Shown here one piece after another: positions 54,541 through 63,782 of a stretch of DNA of 64,000 nucleotides. A program made the translations under genes and the position numbers. Origin of the DNA: JBBRBB01 sp038206235 (GTDB lineage Bacteria; Bacteroidota; Bacteroidia; Chitinophagales; Chitinophagaceae). The stretch covers positions 62,001-126,000 of the forward strand of contig JBBRBB010000001.1 in assembly GCA_038206235.1 (NCBI GenBank). Reading direction: 5' to 3'. How positions within the stretch are numbered: position 1 is the first letter of the stretch; each line of letters begins with the position of its first letter. Below the pieces are notes generated by a model. It made no database searches. It saw only the letters and a program-made list of their open reading frames with translations, and was not told the origin of the DNA.

Positions 54541-56695
54541 CCGCCGGTACCATCGTACTATTGGGTTTCATTATCATTTTATAATCCAAGCCCATGTTGA
54601 AAAGCAAGAATGCCCACTTGTCTGTTTGCTCTTCAATAATCTTTGAAGTAGGCTTGCCTGCTCCATGTCCTGCCTTCGTTTCAATTCTTATCAATACAGG
54701 ATTACTGCAGCTTTGTGCAGCCTGGAATGTTGCAGCGAATTTGAATGAGTGTGCAGGTACTACACGGTCATCATGGTCTGCCGTAGTAACCATTGTGGCA
54801 GGATAGCATGTTCCTTTTTTTATTGCATGTACAGGAGAATATTTGTAGAGATACTGAAACATTTCTTTGCTGTCGTCTGCAGTGCCATAATCATAAGCCC
54901 AGCCTGCGCCTGCGGTAAACTTGTGATAACGCAGCATATCCATTACACCCACGGCAGGAAAGCAAACACGATAGAGGTCGGGGCGTTGAGTGATACAAGC
55001 TCCAATTAATAATCCGCCATTAGACCCGCCAGAAATAGCAAGATAATCCGTGGAAGTATATTTCTCTTTTATAAGATATTCTGCTGCCGCAATAAAATCA
55101 TCAAACACATTTTGTTTTTTCATTTTAGTTCCTGCATTGTGCCATGCATCGCCATACTCACCTCCGCCGCGTATATTAGGCACAGCATACACACCGCCAT
55201 TCTCCAAAAACACAAGATTGCTTATGCTAAATGCAGGCGTAATGCTAATGTTGAAGCCGCCATATCCATATAACATCAATGGGTTTTTACTGTTTTGCTG
55301 CATCCCTTTTTTGTAAGTGATTATCATTGGTATTTTAGTGCCATCTTTCGAATTATAAAATACTTGCGTGCTTTCATAATCTTCAGGATTAAATTTTACT
55401 GCAGGCTTTTTATAAAGAGAAGAGGCACTTGTTGTAACATCATACTTAAAAATTGTTGGTGGATAGATGTAAGATGTAAATGTATAATAGAGTTCTTTTT
55501 CTTCACGCTTGCCGCCTAAGCCATCAGCAGTGCCAAGCCCGGGCAAAGTGATATTTTTTTCTTTTTTGCCCTCCATCGAATACGCATCAATTTGAGACAC
55601 TGCATCTTTAAGATAGTGTGCAAAGAATTTTCTTCCACCTGTTGAAACGGTGAGCGGAAATTTTGCTTCAGGAATAAAATCTTTCCAATGTTCGGGTGCT
55701 GGTGATGCTGCATCTGCAACAATTACTTTGCGGTTTGGCGCATGCATATTAGTGAATATATAAAGCTTGCCATTTTCTGCATATACCACATCCTGCTCGG
55801 TTTCAAAGCTGGTAACAATAGGTACGATTGAAGTATTTGGTTTTGATAAATCCTGTAAGTACAATTCATTTCCATAAGTAGCATTGGCTGCTGATATTAC
55901 AAGATAGTTTTGGTCTTCAGTTACGTAAGCTCCAATATAGCGGCGGGGTGTTGCATCTCCCCCAAAAATTAATTTATCATCACTTTGTGGTGTGCCGAGC
56001 TTGTGATAAAATAATTTATGAATTTGCGTTTTGCCTGAAAGTTCGCTGCCTTCTTTCGGTTTATCATAGCTGCTGTAATAAAATCCTCCATTACCATGCC
56101 ATGCAACACCGCTGAATTTTACATCACGCAAAGTATCATCACGCAAATTTTTTGTTTGTGTGTTTAAAATAATCACTTTACGCCAGTCGCTGCCGCCTTC
56201 TGAAATTTGATATGCAGCAAGTGAACCATCGTGTGTAAAATCTATTCCAGCAAGCGATGTGGTACCATCGGCAGAAAATTTATTCGGGTCAAGAAATACT
56301 TCAGGCTCGCCACTTTCTTTCTGGCGATATAAAACAGATTGATTTTGCAAGCCATCATTTTTATAATAATAAGTATAACCTCCTTCTTTAAATGGTGCGG
56401 AATATTTTTCGTAATTCCATAAGGCAGTTAATCTTTCTTTAATAGCATATCTGAAAGGAATTTGCGCAAGATATTGCTGCGTAACAGAATTCTCACTCTT
56501 CACCCACTCTTTAGTATCTACAGCTGTATCGTTTTCGAGCCAGCGGTAGGGGTCAGCTACCATAGTGCCGAAAAAATTATCTGTCTGCTCTGTGCTTTTG
56601 CTTTCAGGATATTTTCCTGAAAAGCTGCCTTGCTTTTGTGCGGTTGCTGAGAGGCATATCAGCGCTGTAATTATTGCAGAAAAAAAATATTTCAT
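54533..56695 (-). CDS. Prolyl oligopeptidase family serine peptidase (S9A)
   Basis: A 720-residue exported peptidase. Signal peptide (ALICLSATAQK), beta-propeller domain starting PYRWLEN, then the catalytic alpha/beta domain with the nucleophile in SGGSNGGLLIG, DHDDRVVP carrying Asp and AGHGAGKP carrying the catalytic His. It cuts after proline in short peptides. The longer frame to 56800 adds 35 residues before a clean signal, so ATG 56695 is chosen. The last codons lie in a heptamer array. Confidence 0.93.
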   Translation of the reverse strand: MKYFFSAIITALICLSATAQKQGSFSGKYPESKSTEQTDNFFGTMVADPYRWLENDTAVDTKEWVKSENSVTQQYLAQIPFRYAIKERLTALWNYEKYSAPFKEGGYTYYYKNDGLQNQSVLYRQKESGEPEVFLDPNKFSADGTTSLAGIDFTHDGSLAAYQISEGGSDWRKVIILNTQTKNLRDDTLRDVKFSGVAWHGNGGFYYSSYDKPKEGSELSGKTQIHKLFYHKLGTPQSDDKLIFGGDATPRRYIGAYVTEDQNYLVISAANATYGNELYLQDLSKPNTSIVPIVTSFETEQDVVYAENGKLYIFTNMHAPNRKVIVADAASPAPEHWKDFIPEAKFPLTVSTGGRKFFAHYLKDAVSQIDAYSMEGKKEKNITLPGLGTADGLGGKREEKELYYTFTSYIYPPTIFKYDVTTSASSLYKKPAVKFNPEDYESTQVFYNSKDGTKIPMIITYKKGMQQNSKNPLMLYGYGGFNISITPAFSISNLVFLENGGVYAVPNIRGGGEYGDAWHNAGTKMKKQNVFDDFIAAAEYLIKEKYTSTDYLAISGGSNGGLLIGACITQRPDLYRVCFPAVGVMDMLRYHKFTAGAGWAYDYGTADDSKEMFQYLYKYSPVHAIKKGTCYPATMVTTADHDDRVVPAHSFKFAATFQAAQSCSNPVLIRIETKAGHGAGKPTSKIIEEQTDKWAFLLFNMGLDYKMIMKPNSTMVPAEQ

Positions 56696-56856
56696 ACTTA
56701 TTATTTTTATTAATGGAATAATGAAGATGCAATTTACATGGAAGCGCTCAATCAGATAAAACAGAAAATTATAAGCGGCACTTCTAACAGATATTGGCAT
56801 AAAATGTGAAGTATCTCAAAGAAATCAATTGAATTCTTAAACTTAAAATAACATTT

Positions 56857-57453
56857 ATGAAACTTCTAAAAATCTTTTTTCTTGCAGCCATGGGAACCAT
56901 TGGTGTTTGGGCTTGCAATAGCAACACAAACACAAGCAATAATGAAGATACCACCCAGGCAACAGATACAACTATTGTTACAACTACACCAGCACCGGTT
57001 GATAACACGGCAGTAAATATGAACCTGGATACTGCCGCAGTACCAGTGACTGTGCGCACATCTTTTGAAAAAAAATATCCCCAGGCAACTAATCCAAAAT
57101 GGGCTAAGTATCAGCCGAGGGAAGACAGTTATAAAGATATGTATCCTGATATGGACCTTGACACATCAGACTATTGGGTAATTTACACATGGAATGATAT
57201 AGATTACATGACATGGTATAATACCAGCGGACATTGGATAAGAACTACCAATACTATTACAAATGACAAATTACCTGCAGCCATTAATACAGCTATTCAA
57301 AAGGATTATGCAGGATACAACATTGTAAAAGTGGAGGAAGAAACGGATAAGGGTGAAAAGAAATACGAAGTAAAACTTGAAAAAGGTGATGAAAAAATTA
57401 AGCTTCATTTTAGACCTTCGGGAGAAATTATAAAAGCAAAAACAAAAAGCTGA
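56857..57453 (+). CDS. PepSY-like exported lipoprotein
   Basis: A 198-residue protein with a lipobox-like VWAC (Cys20), a Thr/Asn-rich linker, then two PepSY-like modules: VRTSFEKKYPQATNPKWAKY with DIDYMTWYNTSGHWIRT, and LPAAINTAIQKDYAGYNIVKVEEE with GEKKYEVKLEKGDEKIKLHF. PepSY-like proteins of Bacteroidota are periplasmic and of unknown function. A strong terminator follows. Confidence 0.75.
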   Translation: MKLLKIFFLAAMGTIGVWACNSNTNTSNNEDTTQATDTTIVTTTPAPVDNTAVNMNLDTAAVPVTVRTSFEKKYPQATNPKWAKYQPREDSYKDMYPDMDLDTSDYWVIYTWNDIDYMTWYNTSGHWIRTTNTITNDKLPAAINTAIQKDYAGYNIVKVEEETDKGEKKYEVKLEKGDEKIKLHFRPSGEIIKAKTKS

Positions 57454-57471
57454 TACTACTTACAAATCATC

Positions 57472-57508
57472 AAAAAAAGAGGCTATCACAAGCGGATAGC
57501 CTCTTTTT
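57472..57508. terminator. Bidirectional rho-independent terminator
   Basis: AAAAAGAGGCTATC pairs with GATAGCCTCTTTTT around a seven-base loop between the converging PepSY-like and ahcY genes. A and T runs on both sides let it work in either direction. Confidence 0.92.
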
Positions 57509-57531
57509 GCATTTTTATTTTGAAGACAAAA

Positions 57532-58857
57532 TTAATATCTGTATAGCTCACTTTTAAAAGGTCCATTCTTAGGTATGCCAAGATAAGCAACTTGCACTTC
57601 AGTTAGCTCATCTAATTGCACACCTATTTTTGCAAGATGCAGGCGTGCCACTTTTTCATCAAGATGTTTGGGCAATACATACACTTTGTTTTCGTACTTG
57701 CTGTGATTGTTCCATAATTCAATTTGGGCAAGCACCTGGTTGGTGAATGAGTTGCTCATTACAAATGAAGGATGTCCTGTTGCACAACCAAGATTTACTA
57801 AACGGCCTTCTGCAAGAATAATGATTTGTTTTTTATCAATAGTGTACAGATCAACCTGTGGTTTAATGTTGTCTTTGGTATGACCATAATTATTATTGAG
57901 CCACGCAATATCAATTTCAATATCAAAGTGACCGATGTTGCAAACAATTGCTTTATCTTTCATTGCACGGAAATGATTTTCCGTTATCAAATCACGGCAA
58001 CCGCTTGCAGTAACAATAATGTCTGCTTCTTTTACTGCATCCATCATCTTCTTTACTTCATAACCATCCATTGCAGCCTGCAATGCACAGATAGGATCTA
58101 TTTCTGTAACAATAACCCTGCAACCTGCGCCTCTCAATGATGCGGCAGAACCTTTACCCACATCACCATAACCACCAACCACTGCAACCTTGCCCGCCAT
58201 CATTGTATCCGTTGCACGGCGAATGGCATCTACCAATGATTCTTTGCAACCATATTTATTATCGAATTTGCTTTTGGTAACAGAGTCGTTCACATTAATT
58301 GCAGGAACAGGTAATATTCCTTTTTCCATACGCTCATACAATCGATGAACACCGGTTGTTGTTTCTTCACTCAATCCTTTCAAATGCTGAATAAGCTCAG
58401 GATATTTATCAAATACCATATTGGTTAAATCGCCGCCATCATCCAATATCATATTTAAAGGACGATCTGTACCGCCAAAGAAAAGTGTTTGCTCAATGCA
58501 CCAGTCTGCTTCTTCAAGCGTTTGTCCTTTCCATGCAAAAACACCAATGCCTTTTGCAGCGATTGCCGCAGCAGCATGGTCCTGTGTAGAAAAAATATTG
58601 CAGGAGCTCCAGCGAACTTCCGCCCCAAGCTCGAGCAGCGTTTCAATTAATACGGCGGTTTGAATGGTCATGTGCAAACAGCCGGCGATTCTTGCACCGT
58701 GTAAAGGTTTGGATGCGCCATACTCGGCACGCAATGCCATGAGACCGGGCATTTCAGCTTCGGCAAGCTGGATTTCTTTGCGCCCCCATGAGGCAAGCGA
58801 AATGTCTTTCACTTTGTAAGGAAGGCTTAAATCAATTTTTTGTGTTACAGTTGACAT
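57532..58857 (-). CDS. ahcY: Adenosylhomocysteinase
   Basis: A 441-residue NAD-dependent enzyme that splits S-adenosylhomocysteine into adenosine and homocysteine. It has HMTIQTAVLIETL, WSSCNIFSTQDHAAAAIA, the NAD-binding GGYGDVGKGSAASLRG, VCNIGHFDIEID and the C-terminal ELYRY. Length matches the family. It is divergent from an Lrp-type regulator, 117 bases away, which may control it. Confidence 0.96.
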   Translation of the reverse strand: MSTVTQKIDLSLPYKVKDISLASWGRKEIQLAEAEMPGLMALRAEYGASKPLHGARIAGCLHMTIQTAVLIETLLELGAEVRWSSCNIFSTQDHAAAAIAAKGIGVFAWKGQTLEEADWCIEQTLFFGGTDRPLNMILDDGGDLTNMVFDKYPELIQHLKGLSEETTTGVHRLYERMEKGILPVPAINVNDSVTKSKFDNKYGCKESLVDAIRRATDTMMAGKVAVVGGYGDVGKGSAASLRGAGCRVIVTEIDPICALQAAMDGYEVKKMMDAVKEADIIVTASGCRDLITENHFRAMKDKAIVCNIGHFDIEIDIAWLNNNYGHTKDNIKPQVDLYTIDKKQIIILAEGRLVNLGCATGHPSFVMSNSFTNQVLAQIELWNNHSKYENKVYVLPKHLDEKVARLHLAKIGVQLDELTEVQVAYLGIPKNGPFKSELYRY

Positions 58858-58876
58858 GATATTTCTTTTAGTGATG

Positions 58877-58884
58877 CAAAGATA
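58877..58884 (-). promoter_or_regulatory. Probable -7 box of ahcY
   Basis: On the minus strand this reads TATCTTTG, an exact TAnnTTTG, 19 bases before the ahcY start codon. A -33 element is less clear. The shared 117-base region also holds the promoter of the divergent regulator gene. Confidence 0.45.
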
Positions 58885-58974
58885 ATGTAGCAGGATAAAC
58901 TAACAGTTATTTCATTAATTTTGGGATAGAATTAATTTTTTCTTGTATTAAAAAGAATAACCAGGAAGTTTATT

Positions 58975-59475
58975 ATGGCAAAAGCTATCAAAAAAGATGA
59001 ATCCACTATGCCGCCGCCAACGCTTGATGAAAAAGACATGGCTATCTTGCGTTTGTTGCAGCACAATGCCCGGATAACAGTGAAAGAAATTTCCGATAAA
59101 ATTCATTTAAGCACAACACCCGTGCATGAACGCATTAAACGAATGGAGGAAGCTGGCGTTATAAAACAATATGCAACGCTGGTTGATTATGCCAAAGTGA
59201 AAAAAGGCTTGATGGTGATTTGTTATGTATCGTTAAAGCAACATAACAAAAGTGCAGGCACTAAATTCATAAAAATGATCCAGGAGATGAACGAGGTGGT
59301 TGAGTGTTACAACATTTCAGGCGAGTTTGATTTTATGTTGAAAGTAATGGCTGAGAACATGGATGCTTATTACGATTTTCATGTAAACAAGTTAAGCGAA
59401 GCAGAAAATATCGGTCATGTGCAAAGTGTTTTTGTAATGGGTATTATTAAACAAACCCATGTTTTAGTACATTGA
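58975..59475 (+). CDS. Lrp/AsnC family transcriptional regulator
   Basis: A 166-residue regulator: helix-turn-helix LDEKDMAILRLLQHNARITVKEISDKIHLSTTPVHERIKRMEEAGVI (17-63; conserved family words), then the RAM ligand-binding domain with VECYNISGEFDFMLKV. Such proteins sense amino acids and bind DNA as octamers. It is divergent from ahcY, so methionine-cycle control is a reasonable guess. Confidence 0.92.
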   Translation: MAKAIKKDESTMPPPTLDEKDMAILRLLQHNARITVKEISDKIHLSTTPVHERIKRMEEAGVIKQYATLVDYAKVKKGLMVICYVSLKQHNKSAGTKFIKMIQEMNEVVECYNISGEFDFMLKVMAENMDAYYDFHVNKLSEAENIGHVQSVFVMGIIKQTHVLVH

Positions 59476-59537
59476 ATTTTTTTGATACTTTTTATCATAT
59501 TCCATTTCTCATATCAATGCGCTTAATTTTTTTATGG

Positions 59538-59745
59538 ACCCCGCTTTTGTTTTTCATGGTCCCCCTTCAGGCGGGATTGCGTCGCACAGCCCCGCTGTGC
59601 AGCCCCGCAAAAGGCGGGGCGGGATTCGGTTCTTTATGCAGCAAGAAGGTAACATCATTGCGAGCCGCGAGAAAGGGTTTTATGCGATGGGTATCGGGGT
59701 GTTACATTAAATGTATCGGTCAAGCGGTTTTAAACCGTCTGACCG
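59538..59745. repeat. Composite GC-rich palindromic insertion in the 5' part of the next gene
   Basis: Three hairpins stand in a row: GCACAGC-ccc-GCTGTGC (59584-59600), GCCCCGC-aaaag-GCGGGGC (59602-59620) and CGGTCA...TGACCG (59717-59745, with GTCTGACC). The composition differs sharply from the AT-rich flanks. The open frame passes through it, giving a basic, low-quality N-terminus. Confidence 0.65.
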
Positions 59746-60872
59746 TATGTGCAGCGCTGTGTTTCATCAGCATTTCAGTAAGTGCACAAGACAGTGTAAC
59801 CGTTGATCATTTGCTCGATAGAATAGAAACACAACAACTAAAAAAGAGTTCGTTTTTTATGGATGAAATTTTCCCGTCGTATATCAGCAGCCGGAGAAAG
59901 TTCAAGACCCGCAAAGAAGACAATACTATTTTCTACAATGCTCTGATTGTTTACACGCTTAAAGAGAATCGCAATAAATTTTCCGCCGAACAAAAAATAA
60001 CCTGCGACAGTATTATTGAAAAAAGTGTAAGAGCACTTCCAAAATTTAAAAACAAAAAAAGGAACACGTATAATTTCTGGAGAACAGATACTGCGTTCCG
60101 GTTTCCATACAGTTGGTGGCTGCCTTTATTTAGAGGCAAAACCACTTTGCCTGATGATATGGATGATACAGTGCTCGGTTTAATGATGTTAAGTGATGAT
60201 GATTCTGCAGAGGCTGTACATGCTTTGATGCAATGGTACATCAATTCAAAGCCGCCATTGAAAACTACATACAGAATTTATGCTAATGACAGCGCCTACT
60301 CAACATGGTTTGGAAAAAAAGTTCCCGTAGTATTTGATGTAAGTGTTCTATGCAATGTGCTGAGTTTTGTGCAGAAAAATAATTTACAATGGACAAAAGC
60401 AGACAGTGCCAGCCTGCAGTTAATTGTAAAAACAATTCAACGTAATGATGAAGTAAAACATCCATCATTCGTTTCGCCGTATTATGGCAATACATCAATC
60501 ATTTTATATCACCTCGCAAGATTGATGAGTATTAAACCCATTGCGGCATTGGAAGCATTGAAGCCTCGACTGATTGAGTTAGCACAACAGAGGTTGCAAT
60601 CTGCAGATGATATGATGGAGAAAATTATTCTTTCATCTGCATTATTGAAATGGGGTGTGCAGCCGCCTGAATTAAATTTAAAGCTGGACGATATAAGCAC
60701 TGAGATTGAAAAAAGCAATCTGCCTTTTTTTATCGGCAATATTCCATCATATTTCAAACAACCATGGAAAGAAAAATTCATCAGTTTTCGTTTATTAATG
60801 TACAATCATTATTGCCCGGCATATAATGATGCATTGTTAATTGAATATCTTATTTTGAAAAATAATTTTTAA
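59682..60872 (+). CDS. Exported hypothetical protein, helical
   Basis: From ATG 59682 the protein has 396 residues with a signal-like segment (LNRLTVCAALCFISISVSAQ) and a helical body containing SSFFMDEIFPSYISSRRKFK, PDDMDDTVLGLMMLSDDD and SPYYGNTSIILYHLARLM. The paired helices and the DDMDDT word recall terpene-cyclase-like alpha/alpha barrels, which is speculative. The frame stays open to 59472, but that extension is the translation of a GC-rich repeat, so a later start is chosen. It is followed after 4 bases by the YggS gene. Confidence 0.6.
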   Translation: MRWVSGCYIKCIGQAVLNRLTVCAALCFISISVSAQDSVTVDHLLDRIETQQLKKSSFFMDEIFPSYISSRRKFKTRKEDNTIFYNALIVYTLKENRNKFSAEQKITCDSIIEKSVRALPKFKNKKRNTYNFWRTDTAFRFPYSWWLPLFRGKTTLPDDMDDTVLGLMMLSDDDSAEAVHALMQWYINSKPPLKTTYRIYANDSAYSTWFGKKVPVVFDVSVLCNVLSFVQKNNLQWTKADSASLQLIVKTIQRNDEVKHPSFVSPYYGNTSIILYHLARLMSIKPIAALEALKPRLIELAQQRLQSADDMMEKIILSSALLKWGVQPPELNLKLDDISTEIEKSNLPFFIGNIPSYFKQPWKEKFISFRLLMYNHYCPAYNDALLIEYLILKNNF

Positions 60873-60876
60873 AAGA

Positions 60877-61566
60877 ATGCCCGTTAATAAAGAAGCATAT
60901 CAATCATTAATAACTGAATTAAAATCGCGACATGTAAAATTAGTTGCGGTTAGCAAAACCAAGCCTGCGGAAGATATACTGGCTTTATATGAATCAGGGC
61001 AAAGAGATTTTGCTGAAAATTATGTACAGGAATTAGTTGAAAAACAAAAACAATTGCCTGATGATATTCGCTGGCATTTTATCGGGCATCTGCAAAGCAA
61101 TAAAGTAAAACAGATTGCGTCTTTTGTGCATCTGATTCAAAGTGTGGATAGTTTAAAGCTGTTGAAAGAAATAAATAAGCAGGCAGAAAAAAATGGTCGT
61201 GTGATTGATTGTTTGCTGCAGATACATATTGCACAGGAAGAAACAAAGTTTGGATTAGATGAGCAAGAATTTGATGAGCTAATGAGCCAATATGCTAATT
61301 TGCTAATGAAGAATGTTAGGATAATCGGTATGATGGGAATGGCAAGCTTTACAGATGATATGGATAAAGTAAGAAATGAATTCAAATATTTGCAATCATT
61401 TTTTAATAAATTGAACCAACCTCTCTCTGAAAACGATAAACTACCAACTACCAACTACCAACTACCAACTCTCTCCATGGGCATGAGCAGTGATTATAAA
61501 ATTGCGATTGAAGAAGGAAGCACGATGGTAAGAATTGGAAGTCTCGTGTTTGGTGAGAGAACCTGA
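60877..61566 (+). CDS. YggS family PLP homeostasis protein
   Basis: A 229-residue alanine-racemase-fold protein. The PLP lysine is in LVAVSKTKPAEDI, and AENYVQELVEKQ, WHFIGHLQSNKVKQI, LQIHIAQEETKFGL and LSMGMSSDYKIAIEEGSTMVRIG are all family motifs. Just before LSMGMS an unusual insertion LPTTNYQLPT is encoded by a 7-bp tandem array. YggS keeps free PLP balanced in the cytoplasm. Confidence 0.93.
   Translation: MPVNKEAYQSLITELKSRHVKLVAVSKTKPAEDILALYESGQRDFAENYVQELVEKQKQLPDDIRWHFIGHLQSNKVKQIASFVHLIQSVDSLKLLKEINKQAEKNGRVIDCLLQIHIAQEETKFGLDEQEFDELMSQYANLLMKNVRIIGMMGMASFTDDMDKVRNEFKYLQSFFNKLNQPLSENDKLPTTNYQLPTLSMGMSSDYKIAIEEGSTMVRIGSLVFGERT
61441..61470 (+). repeat. 7-bp tandem array inside the YggS gene
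   Basis: CTACCAA is repeated four times exactly (61441-61468), followed by CT. It encodes the extra TTNYQLPT stretch before the conserved LSMGMS motif without breaking the frame. Confidence 0.92.
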
Positions 61567-61678
61567 TTCTTACAAAATTCAAAAACAATTTATGCAATGC
61601 TTTTAATTAAAACCGAGGAACAAAACCAGTTAATAATTATTCACTTTTAATTATGGGACTGCCGGTGTGTAAGACAGG

Positions 61679-61714
61679 AAAGAGTTCTTTCATTTTGGTG
61701 AAAGAACTCTTTTT
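61679..61714. terminator. Bidirectional rho-independent terminator
   Basis: AAAGAGTTCTTTC pairs perfectly with GAAAGAACTCTTT around an eight-base loop, then T. It lies between the converging YggS and outer-membrane protein genes. Confidence 0.92.
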
Positions 61715-61735
61715 AAATAACTGGTTTAGTAAAAT

Positions 61736-62365
61736 TTATTTTATAGGAAAATGTAATCCGGCTTCAAAGCTCAGATTATTCAAATTACTAAATCCATATT
61801 GCTTATAAGAAATATAATTATAGTTGGCGCCTATCTGAAATCCTGAAGCACTTGTTTTTGAAAATGGAATTTGCACGCCTGCACCAGCCTGCGCCATAAA
61901 GCTTCCATTGTTAGCAGTGCCGCCAAACTCTCCTAAATACTGAGTAAAATCAACTATACCTAAACCTGCACCGGCACTAATGTAAGGATGTACCATAGCC
62001 GGCTTATCACAAGGCATAAGCATGGCTTTAAATAATATTGGAGTTACCTGTACTGAATTGCTCAGCACTGCAGATGTTGTTTCATGGTCTCCAGTTTGGT
62101 ACAAAGCCCGCGGATATTTTTGATAATAATCCTGAAAGCCTCCGGCTAATCCTAAAGACCATTTATTATTTACAAAATACATCAGTTCCCCGCTTACGCC
62201 TCTCGGCGAACCGTTGCTTACAATATCGTTTTTAAAACTTTCAAGCGGAAGGCTGTAACTATAATTCAGATTGAGTTTTAAAGTTCCTTTCTGTGCCTGC
62301 ACACTCACAGTGGCAAGCATTATAGTTATAAAAATAAAAATAGAAAATTTCATTATCTTTTTCAT
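61736..62365 (-). CDS. Outer-membrane beta-barrel protein, OmpA/OprF-barrel-like
   Basis: A 209-residue protein with a signal peptide (about 1-24, VQAQ) and eight or so amphipathic strands typical of a small Bacteroidota barrel: GTLKLNLNYSYSLPL, WSLGLAGGFQDYYQKY, VHPYISAGAGLGIVDF, QAGAGVQIPF and a final LSFEAGLHFPIK. The glycine-rich GAGLG near mid-protein fits the outer membrane beta-barrel domain. It sits 7 bases after the DUF4136 lipoprotein gene on the same strand, so they are one operon. Confidence 0.82.
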   Translation of the reverse strand: MKKIMKFSIFIFITIMLATVSVQAQKGTLKLNLNYSYSLPLESFKNDIVSNGSPRGVSGELMYFVNNKWSLGLAGGFQDYYQKYPRALYQTGDHETTSAVLSNSVQVTPILFKAMLMPCDKPAMVHPYISAGAGLGIVDFTQYLGEFGGTANNGSFMAQAGAGVQIPFSKTSASGFQIGANYNYISYKQYGFSNLNNLSFEAGLHFPIK

Positions 62366-62372
62366 GTAATAA

Positions 62373-63005
62373 TTAATTAGTAGTTTCTAAATAAGGTGAT
62401 TGGTCAAAGAGTGTCTTTACCTGTGCATCTGCATTTTCAGGTGCAAAGATGGCTTCTCCGCGAATTAATCCTGTCCATAACAAGTCTATAGTTCCTTTTA
62501 CGGCTGCATTTTTTAAATCAAGCAAATCAATACTCATCGCACCCTCAGTAATTTGATAAACAGAATAGGAATATGGAACATAATAATCATAACCGGAATA
62601 TCCCCAGTAATAAGGGTCGTAATATCCGCCATAATCATTCCAATAACCATTGTCAATAAAGCCTGTTGCAGTGCTGTAAATTCTGTTTATATTAATTCCT
62701 ATATCAGGATTTTGTAAATTGGTCACCTGCACATAGCCGCGCTGCTGCATGTATTTATTCACCGCATCAATATATGCCTGGTCAGTTGCGGTTAATTCTT
62801 TTGTTGCAACGCCATTATCAATTACCGTTGCCGAATCAGATACATTATAGGTTTTGTAAGATGTAAAATCGGCGGCGGAATCATAGTCGGTAATGTAAAT
62901 GCGTGACTCCTCAATAGATAAATTTTTTAATGGTTCTTTTGTGCAGCCGGTTACAATAACACATATTCCCAGGAAACAGGAAAGCACGGTGTTCATCGTT
63001 TTCAT
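62373..63005 (-). CDS. DUF4136 domain lipoprotein
   Basis: A 210-residue protein with lipobox VTGC (Cys20), then a DUF4136 fold: DYDSAADFTSYKTYNV, YIDAVNKYMQQRGY, NPDIGININRIYS, a Tyr/Gly-rich segment (NDYGGYYDPYYWGYSG) and GAMSIDLLDLKNAAVKGTID with LLWTGLIRGEA. It is anchored in the envelope with unknown function. The start at 63005 (MKTMNT) gives a proper signal; an upstream ATG at 63044 does not. Confidence 0.88.
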   Translation of the reverse strand: MKTMNTVLSCFLGICVIVTGCTKEPLKNLSIEESRIYITDYDSAADFTSYKTYNVSDSATVIDNGVATKELTATDQAYIDAVNKYMQQRGYVQVTNLQNPDIGININRIYSTATGFIDNGYWNDYGGYYDPYYWGYSGYDYYVPYSYSVYQITEGAMSIDLLDLKNAAVKGTIDLLWTGLIRGEAIFAPENADAQVKTLFDQSPYLETTN

Positions 63006-63263
63006 ACTTGTAGTTTGATTTATTTTATGTAGAGATGGAGTCAAATTGCATACCTGACCATTAGAGAAACAGATAGTTAAATGAATACTGAGAGCTTTAA
63101 GAAAATTTTTAGAAACTATTCAAGTAAAGCAAAATTAGAGAGCCAGCGATGCCAACCCTTTATTGAAATTTCCGATATTCACAACATATTTTTCAAACAA
63201 ATAATAGCGATTCACGAACACTTTTAAAAAAATTATAGAAAGGAGAGAAAAATTAATCTCAAT

Positions 63264-63674
63264 ATGAAAAACAAAAAAGTATGGATGTTTGCAAGCGCCC
63301 CGAAAATAAAAGGAAAACCTACAGAGGCAGAAAAAAGCAGCATACAAAATCAATGTAAGCCATTAGTGGAGGAGTTTAAGAAACAGTATGTGCAAAAAAA
63401 TCCTGATAAGCAGTTTAATTATCTTACAGATGTTTACACAAAGTGGCATCAGCATTATTTTTATTTCTGCGAAAAATGGAAATCGGAACACCGCGACAGA
63501 ATAAGGGATGAATTTGAAGAAAAATTTGTACGATTGGAATATACAAGCAAAGACCGATTCAAGTTTTCCTATTTCCGGCATACCGGGCAATGGTCTTTGG
63601 TTGCAACCGATACTACTTTAAACGATTGTCTGGAAATGATGAGAAGCAATCCTAACTTTCAACCAATTAGTTAA
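63264..63674 (+). CDS. Hypothetical protein
   Basis: A 136-residue basic soluble protein with VWMFASAPKIKGKPTEAEK, SIQNQCKPLVEEFKKQY, YLTDVYTKWHQHYFYFCEKW and FRHTGQWSLVATDTTLNDCLEMM. The regular spacing of aromatic residues argues for a real folded protein. No family is recognised. It precedes DNA-modification-type relics at the right edge and could belong to a defence or mobile island. Confidence 0.62.
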   Translation: MKNKKVWMFASAPKIKGKPTEAEKSSIQNQCKPLVEEFKKQYVQKNPDKQFNYLTDVYTKWHQHYFYFCEKWKSEHRDRIRDEFEEKFVRLEYTSKDRFKFSYFRHTGQWSLVATDTTLNDCLEMMRSNPNFQPIS

Positions 63675-63711
63675 TGAATCTGAAGTTGCCGCAAAAAAAT
63701 AAATTGATAAA

Positions 63712-63777
63712 ATGGTTTACAAACTTTATGAGTTAACGGAAGAAGAAATCGCCATCATTGAAAATAAAAGTAAATAG
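63712..63777 (+). pseudogene. C-terminal fragment of an N6-DNA methylase-like gene
   Basis: A 21-codon frame MVYKLYELTEEEIAIIENKS ends in TAG. The word KLYxLTEEEIxI is the usual last line of type I/IIG-like DNA methylase subunits of Bacteria, so this is probably a leftover tail. It is six bases before the BRO-family gene. Confidence 0.5.
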
Positions 63778-63782
63778 AAAAA

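Noticed and set aside
58858..58974. SAM or SAH riboswitch before ahcY
   Set aside because: The 117-base region is shared with a divergent promoter, is AT-rich and shows no stem arrangement fitting known riboswitch folds.
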